From contig CAMGCN010000063.1 in NCBI GenBank assembly GCA_946040935.1, positions 1 to 6,443 on the forward strand: a stretch of 6,443 nucleotides of DNA. The letters are read 5' to 3'. Both the position numbers and the translations under genes were made by a program. Shown piece by piece: positions 1 through 6,443 of the stretch. Under the pieces are notes generated by a model. It had not been told where the DNA came from and ran no database searches. It was given only the letters and a program-made list of their open reading frames with translations. Within the stretch, counting starts at the first letter, position 1. Every line of letters begins with the position of its first letter. This DNA comes from an uncultured Clostridia bacterium (GTDB lineage Bacteria > Bacillota > Clostridia > Oscillospirales > CAG-272).

Positions 1-46
1 CGATAGCGTAGCGTCTCGTGGGCTCGGAGATGTGTATAAGAGACAG
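1..46 (+). other. Nextera i7-side adapter remnant (artefact)
   Basis: This is not genomic DNA. Positions 28-46 are the 19-bp Tn5 mosaic end AGATGTGTATAAGAGACAG, preceded at 13-27 by GTCTCGTGGGCTCGG, the standard Nextera read-2 adapter. Positions 5-12 (AGCGTAGC) match the adapter-strand form of i7 index N709, from memory of the Nextera index list. Bases 2-4 (GAT) fit the end of the P7 primer; base 1 does not, which may be an error at the edge. Native sequence begins at 47. Anything read across this junction, including reverse-strand ORFs running into it, should be ignored. Confidence 0.98.
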
Positions 47-47
47 A

Positions 48-2089
<2,042 letters not shown>

Positions 2090-2107
2090 TAAAAATACAG
2101 TTTTCGA

Positions 2108-2114
2108 GAAAGGA
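2108..2114 (+). promoter_or_regulatory. gyrA ribosome binding site
   Basis: GAAAGGA sits five bases before the ATG at 2120, inside the 30-bp gyrB-gyrA gap. The gap has no inverted repeat or T-run, so it contains no terminator, and gyrA is expected to be read from the gyrB transcript. Confidence 0.8.
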
Positions 2115-2119
2115 AAACG

Positions 2120-4723
2120 ATGAAAAAACAACACTACGACGAAAACGAAAATATAGAGTTTCCGGAACAAAAAATAACCGAAACAATAATAGACGGGGAA
2201 ATACAAAATTCCTTCCTTTCCTACGCCATGTCGGTACTTACCAGCCGCGCGCTGCCCGATGTCCGCGACGGCTTAAAGCCGGTACACCGCCGTATCCTCT
2301 ACGCTATGTACGAGGATCATCTCACATACGACAGCGCATACCGAAAAAGCGCGACGACGGTCGGTAACGTCCTCGGACGGTATCATCCTCACGGAGATTC
2401 GTCCGTTTACGACGCCATGGTACGTCTTGCACAGTCATTTTCTCTTCGCTATCCTCTTATCGACGGTAAAGGAAACTTCGGTAACGTAGACGGCGACTCT
2501 GCGGCGGCATACCGTTATACCGAGGCGAAGCTCGAGAAGATAACCGATAATATGCTCTCGGATATAGAAAAAGACACGGTTGATTTCATTCCCAACTTTG
2601 ACTATTCGCGAAAGGAGCCCTCTGTTCTTCCCTCACGCTTTCCCAACCTGCTTGTAAACGGCAGTATGGGAATAGCCGTCGGTATGGCGACGAATATACC
2701 CCCTCATAATTTGGGAGAGGTAATAGACGGCACCCTTTATTATATAGACCATCCCGACGCAAGTGTGGATGAGCTTATGGAATATATCAAAGGCCCCGAC
2801 TTTCCGACCTACGGAACAATATACGGCACAGCCGGTATCAAAAAGGCATATGAGACGGGACGCGGCAAGGTCATGGTGCGCGCCAAGTGCAATATCGAGG
2901 AGGATAAGCACCGAATTATTGTAAACGAGATACCCTACGGAGTAAACAAGAGTATGCTCGTTCAGACAATAGCCCAGCTTCATTCCGACAAGCGTATTGA
3001 CGGTATCACCGGAATGCGCGACGAGTCGGACAGACGCGGTATGAGAATAGTTATCGAGTACAGGCGAGATGTAAATCCCGAGATACTCTTAAATCAGCTT
3101 TATAAATACTCCGAGCTTCAGTCGACCTGCGGTATGAACATGGTCGCGCTCGTAAAGGGAGAGCCGAAAACTCTGTCTCTTACCGAAATACTCAAAAACT
3201 ATGTCGAGTTTCAGGAGGAGGTTGTAGCCCGCCGTACACGCTTTGATCTCGACAAGGCTGAAAAGAGAGCTCATATTTTAGAGGGTTATCTTGTCGCGAT
3301 AGACAATATCGACAGGGTTATTTACATCATCCGTCATTCAGACTCTATTCCCGACGCAAAGCAGAAGCTCATTGAAAGCTTCCCGCTCGACGAAATTCAG
3401 GCACAGGCAATAGTCGACATGACGCTGGGTAAGCTCTCGGGACTTGAAACGCATAAGATAGAGGATGAGAAAGAAAAGCTCACAGCGCTTATTTCCGACC
3501 TTAAGGATATACTTGCAAACGAGTGGAGAATTAAGGAGATTATCAAAACCGAGATGGCGCAAATACGCGATAAGTTTGCGGACGAGCGCCGCACCGAGAT
3601 AGTCGAAAGCCATGAGGAAATAGACCTTGAGGACTTAATAGAACGTCACGCCTGCGTTATCACCCTTTCTCACGAAGGGTATATCAAGCGTCAGCCTGCG
3701 TCAACCTATTCCGCGCAGAACAGAGGCGGAGTCGGCATAAAGGCGGCGTCAACAAAGGACGAGGACTTTATAGAGCAGGTAAAAGTAGTCAACTCTCATT
3801 CCTTCCTGCTCATGTTTACAACTCTCGGCAAGATTTTCATAAAGAAAGCATATATGATTCCCGAGGGAAGCAGAATTTCCAAGGGTAATAATATCGTAAA
3901 TCTGCTTGAGCTTTCACCCGGCGAAAAGGTAACGGCGATGATATCCGTCAACGAATTTCCGAGCGACAGATATCTCACCATGATAACTCATAACGGTATA
4001 GTTAAGCGCACGGCTCTTTCCGAGTATGAATACCAGCGAAAGGGCGGAAAACGCGCAATCAAGCTTGATGAGGACGACGAGCTTTCCTATGTATTTAATA
4101 CGGACGGAAAGAGGGATATCATGATAGCAACCCACGAGGGAATAGCAAACAGATTCCATGAGTCGGCAGTCCGCGCTTCGGGCAGAGTTTCACGCGGAGT
4201 TAGGGGAATACGCCTGGGCGAGGGAGACTTTGTCACGGGCGCGGCGATAGTAGACGATGAAAAAACTCTCGTCACACTTACCGAAAAGGGCTTCGGCAAG
4301 AGAACGCCTTTCTCTGATTTCAAACCCAAGGGCAGAGGCGGAAAGGGAGTTCACTGCCAGCGTATAAACGAAAAGACGGGAAAGTGCTGCGGCATTGCCG
4401 CCGTCAGCGAAAAGGAAGACCTCATGATAGTCACGAGCGGCGGTATCATTATACGCACGCCCGTTTCGGGAATTAACGTATATTCCAAGGACGCATTGGG
4501 AGTCATCATCATGCGTACCCGTGAAGGCAACGAGATATACAGCTTCTCGAGCATAGAAAACGAGAGCGAAGAAGAGCTTCTCGCGGCGGCGGAAGAGGCT
4601 GAAAAGGCCGTTGTCACAGACAATGCCGAGGGTGTTGATTTGCCCGACTCGGACGACGCGGAGGAAGAAGACGAACCCGATGAAACCGAGGATATTGAAG
4701 AAAATGAAGAAGATGAAGAGTAA
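2120..4723 (+). CDS. gyrA: DNA gyrase subunit A
   Basis: Breakage-reunion subunit of gyrase, 867 residues; longer than Bacillus GyrA (about 820) mainly because of an acidic tail. The N-terminal domain has SRALPDVRDGLKPVHRRILYAM, then the quinolone region HPHGDSSVYD, where Ser94 and Asp98 correspond to E. coli Ser83 and Asp87 (wild type). Catalytic Tyr133 lies in AAAYRYTE; the preceding Met of most GyrAs is Tyr131 here. PSRFPNLLVNG and GIAVGMATNIPPHNLGE follow, then the coiled-coil and C-gate (about 370-500). The C-terminal DNA-wrapping beta-pinwheel spans about 513-810, with blades such as GVRGIRLGEGD and EKGFGKRTPFSDF. The GyrA-box position reads QNRGGVG (533-539), off consensus. The last 30 residues contain 20 Asp/Glu. 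Pinwheel sequence and pairing with GyrB favour GyrA over ParC. The 3' end overlaps the lipoprotein gene by 20 bp. Confidence 0.97.
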   Translation: MKKQHYDENENIEFPEQKITETIIDGEIQNSFLSYAMSVLTSRALPDVRDGLKPVHRRILYAMYEDHLTYDSAYRKSATTVGNVLGRYHPHGDSSVYDAMVRLAQSFSLRYPLIDGKGNFGNVDGDSAAAYRYTEAKLEKITDNMLSDIEKDTVDFIPNFDYSRKEPSVLPSRFPNLLVNGSMGIAVGMATNIPPHNLGEVIDGTLYYIDHPDASVDELMEYIKGPDFPTYGTIYGTAGIKKAYETGRGKVMVRAKCNIEEDKHRIIVNEIPYGVNKSMLVQTIAQLHSDKRIDGITGMRDESDRRGMRIVIEYRRDVNPEILLNQLYKYSELQSTCGMNMVALVKGEPKTLSLTEILKNYVEFQEEVVARRTRFDLDKAEKRAHILEGYLVAIDNIDRVIYIIRHSDSIPDAKQKLIESFPLDEIQAQAIVDMTLGKLSGLETHKIEDEKEKLTALISDLKDILANEWRIKEIIKTEMAQIRDKFADERRTEIVESHEEIDLEDLIERHACVITLSHEGYIKRQPASTYSAQNRGGVGIKAASTKDEDFIEQVKVVNSHSFLLMFTTLGKIFIKKAYMIPEGSRISKGNNIVNLLELSPGEKVTAMISVNEFPSDRYLTMITHNGIVKRTALSEYEYQRKGGKRAIKLDEDDELSYVFNTDGKRDIMIATHEGIANRFHESAVRASGRVSRGVRGIRLGEGDFVTGAAIVDDEKTLVTLTEKGFGKRTPFSDFKPKGRGGKGVHCQRINEKTGKCCGIAAVSEKEDLMIVTSGGIIIRTPVSGINVYSKDALGVIIMRTREGNEIYSFSSIENESEEELLAAAEEAEKAVVTDNAEGVDLPDSDDAEEEDEPDETEDIEENEEDEE

Positions 4724-5294
4724 AACAATTTTACTTTTACTTTCACTTTTTCTCACCTTTTCCCTTGTCTCATGCAACAACTCGCGTTTTTCAGACAAGG
4801 AGCTGGCAGACGTCGCGGCAGAGCTTATAGAAAGCTCTAAAGAGATAAACGAGATATTCTTCGGAGAGGGTCTGCCTGTTGACGAGAGCACTTCCCAGAT
4901 AAAGGACGGAGAAGAGGTAACAGGCGGCAACTATTGCAGAGTTACCTCCGACTGTCCCTACAGGACAAAAGACGAAGTGAAAGAGGCGGCGGAAAAGGTG
5001 TTTTCCGACGAATACTTAAGTCAGGTTTATGAAAGTGCCTTTGAAGGCTCCGACGGCATAAGACCCAGATACGGAACCGATTCGGAGGGAGTGCTCACAC
5101 GGGATATCACGTCGGCAAAAAAGCAGACTGACGAGTGGACCGAGTGGAACAAAAGTACAATAGAAATAAAAAGCGCGTCCTCCGCTCGCGCGGTGTTTTC
5201 GATAGAGGGAACATTTCGCAAAAAAACCGAGCGCGAGGTAATGCAAATGGTATATACGGCGCAGGGCTGGCGGCTTGACAGTCCGACATACTAA
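4704..5294 (+). CDS. predicted lipoprotein of unknown function
   Basis: From ATG 4704 it encodes 196 residues. It has a clear type II signal peptide: a lysine-rich start (MKKMKSK), a leucine/phenylalanine-rich membrane segment (TILLLLSLFLTFS), and a lipobox LVS|C with acylation at Cys24. The mature protein would be tethered to the outer face of the cytoplasmic membrane, with Asn at +2. The rest is hydrophilic, with an acidic helix (SDKELADVAAELIESSKEINEIFF), then NYCRVTSDCPYRTKDEVKEA and VFSDEYLSQVYESAFEG, and a C-terminal half predicted mostly as beta strand. Cys78 and Cys84 could form a disulfide. The Y.xV/helix/strand pattern recalls small secreted clostridial proteins, including IseA-like endopeptidase inhibitors, but I cannot confirm this. 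ATG 4704 is chosen because GAGG lies 12 nt upstream; ATG 4713 also gives a good signal peptide. It starts inside gyrA (20-bp overlap), implying translational coupling, and ends 18 bp before recA. The longest frame, from 4611, would put a basic stretch before the signal peptide and is unlikely. Confidence 0.85.
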   Translation: MKKMKSKTILLLLSLFLTFSLVSCNNSRFSDKELADVAAELIESSKEINEIFFGEGLPVDESTSQIKDGEEVTGGNYCRVTSDCPYRTKDEVKEAAEKVFSDEYLSQVYESAFEGSDGIRPRYGTDSEGVLTRDITSAKKQTDEWTEWNKSTIEIKSASSARAVFSIEGTFRKKTEREVMQMVYTAQGWRLDSPTY

Positions 5295-5298
5295 AAAC

Positions 5299-5305
5299 AA
5301 AGGAG
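5299..5305 (+). promoter_or_regulatory. recA ribosome binding site
   Basis: AAAGGAG is a near-perfect Shine-Dalgarno 7 nt before ATG 5313, supporting this start over the internal Met12 codon. It is the strongest ribosome site in the window. The 18-bp gap after the lipoprotein stop holds no inverted repeat and no GAAC-N4-GTTC LexA operator. Confidence 0.9.
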
Positions 5306-5312
5306 AAAAGAG

Positions 5313-6398
5313 ATGGCAAAGAAAGCAGCAACTGTAAAACAGGAAATGCCTACGACGGCCGAGGAAAAGAAAAAGGCGCTGGGCGTTGCGCTCTCAAAGA
5401 TAGAAAAGGACTTCGGCAAAGGCACGATAATGAAGTTAGGGGAAAACCCCGATATGGAGATAAGCGCGGTGTCCACAGGCTCGCTTAATCTTAACTTTGC
5501 ACTCGGAATCGGCGGTTTGCCGAGAGGCAGAATATCCGAGATATACGGGCCCGAATCCTCGGGTAAGACCACCCTCGCGCTTCACTGCGTGGCAGAGGTG
5601 CAAAAGGCGGGCGGAACTGCCGCTTATATCGACGCCGAGCATGCGCTCGATCCGGTATATGCAAAGAATCTGGGAGTTGACATTGACGAGCTCCTCGTTT
5701 CACAGCCCGATTCGGGAGAGCAGGCGCTCTCTGTCGCCGAGCAGCTCGTCCGTTCGGGCGCGATAGATATCGTTGTCGTCGACTCGGTAGCGGCCCTCGT
5801 TCCCCAGCAGGAAATCGACGGAGACATGGGCGCAAACCACGTGGGACTTCAGGCGCGTCTTATGAGCCAGGCGATGAGAAAGCTCTCGGGCGTTATAGAG
5901 CGCGGAAACTGCGTATTTATATTTATCAACCAGTTAAGAGAGAAAGTGGGCGTAGTTTACGGCAACCCCGAGGTAACTCCCGGCGGCCGTGCGCTTAAAT
6001 TCTACGCTTCCGTCAGAATAGAAGTAAGAAAGAGCGAAAACCTTAAAAGCGGAAGCGAACAGTACGGAAACAGGGTTAAATGCAAGGTTGTCAAAAACAA
6101 GGTCGCTCCCCCCTTCAAAACCGCGGAATTTGATATTCTCTTCGGAAAAGGAATCAATAAAACGGGCGAAATACTCGATCTCGGCGTGGAGCTTGAGCTT
6201 ATTGAAAAATCGGGCGCATGGTTTTCATATAACGGCGAGAGGATAGGTCAGGGACGCGATAACGCGCGCAAGTTCCTCGACGACCACCCGGAAATCCGCG
6301 ATGAAATAGAAAAGAAGATAACCGAACACAAGGGAGAGCTCGATTACTCAATGACCGAGGCGGACGAACTTGACAGCTCGGACGAAGAGGACGACGGC
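5313..6398 (+). CDS. recA: RecA recombinase (3' end missing)
   Basis: Cytoplasmic DNA-dependent ATPase that forms filaments on single-stranded DNA, drives strand exchange and stimulates LexA self-cleavage. 362 native codons are present. The N-terminal polymerisation helix (about 17-40, [21 protein letters not shown]) follows a 13-residue extension relative to E. coli. Walker A is GPESSGKTT (79-87, Lys85). Catalytic Glu109 lies in DAEHALDP. Walker B ends in VVVDS with Asp157. DNA-binding loop L1 is [17 protein letters not shown] and L2 is [21 protein letters not shown]. The C-terminal domain has [14 protein letters not shown] and an acidic tail ([12 protein letters not shown]). All catalytic residues are intact. 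The true stop is not in the window: bases from 6399 are Nextera adapter, and the in-frame TGA at 6417-6419 with the preceding LSLIHI is artificial. At 362 residues, against about 350 for typical RecA, little is likely missing. No LexA box lies in its 18-bp leader. Confidence 0.98.
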
Positions 6399-6443
6399 CT
6401 GTCTCTTATACACATCTGACGCTGCCGACGAAGGCTTAGGTGT
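6399..6443 (+). other. Nextera i5-side adapter remnant (artefact)
   Basis: Not genomic. 6399-6417 is CTGTCTCTTATACACATCT, the reverse complement of the 19-bp Tn5 mosaic end, followed at 6418-6431 by GACGCTGCCGACGA (read-1 adapter). Positions 6432-6439 (AGGCTTAG) are the reverse complement of i5 index S508 (CTAAGCCT), and 6440-6443 (GTGT) begin the P5 primer complement. Native sequence ends at 6398, so recA is cut here. Confidence 0.98.

Noticed and set aside
2399..2413. Quinolone-resistance mutations in gyrA or gyrB
   Set aside because: Ser94, Asp98 (GyrA) and the GyrB EGDSAGG/PLRGK residues are all wild type.
2120..4723. ParC (topoisomerase IV) instead of GyrA, because of the weak GyrA-box
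   Set aside because: The C-terminal pinwheel aligns along its length with GyrA blades, and the partner gene is a clear GyrB with [13 protein letters not shown] and NLDI ends.
5147..5158. LexA-like site GAACAAAAGTAC before recA
   Set aside because: The right half is GTAC instead of GTTC, it lies inside the lipoprotein coding sequence about 155 bp upstream, and no promoter elements accompany it.

Overview
The window is one bacterial fragment, about 6.35 kb (positions 47-6398), with Illumina Nextera library adapters still attached at both ends (1-46 and 6399-6443). The adapters carry i7 and i5 index sequences that I recognise as N709 and S508, so those 91 bases are not genomic. Everything native reads on the + strand and is almost wall-to-wall coding.

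Layout: (1) the last 27 codons of an unidentified upstream gene (48-131); (2) gyrB, complete (170-2089); (3) gyrA, complete (2120-4723); (4) a small predicted lipoprotein gene that starts inside the 3' end of gyrA (4704-5294); (5) recA, missing only its extreme 3' end (5313-6398). The gaps are 38 bp, 30 bp, a 20-bp overlap and 18 bp. I see no hairpin-plus-T-run terminator between them, so the four genes from gyrB on look like one co-transcribed unit. Its promoter is not evident in the short leader.

Organism: the proteins are clearly Firmicutes-like. GyrB opens with the [13 protein letters not shown] block and ends in NLDI, much as Bacillus GyrB does. Ribosome binding sites are GAGG/AAAGGAG-type and the coding style is intermediate-GC. 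The lipoprotein type and several GyrA substitutions suggest an uncultured anaerobic Clostridia member (Oscillospirales/Christensenellales-like, perhaps from a gut metagenome). This placement is inference without a database search.

Function: GyrB and GyrA form DNA gyrase, which introduces negative supercoils using ATP. RecA is the recombinase and SOS co-protease. Gyrase and recA in one tight cluster with a lipoprotein between them is the most unusual biological point. The others are a degenerate GyrA-box, and a coding overlap where one stretch gives the acidic GyrA tail in one frame and the lysine-rich start of a signal peptide in another. I found no evidence of a new defence, mobile or RNA system.
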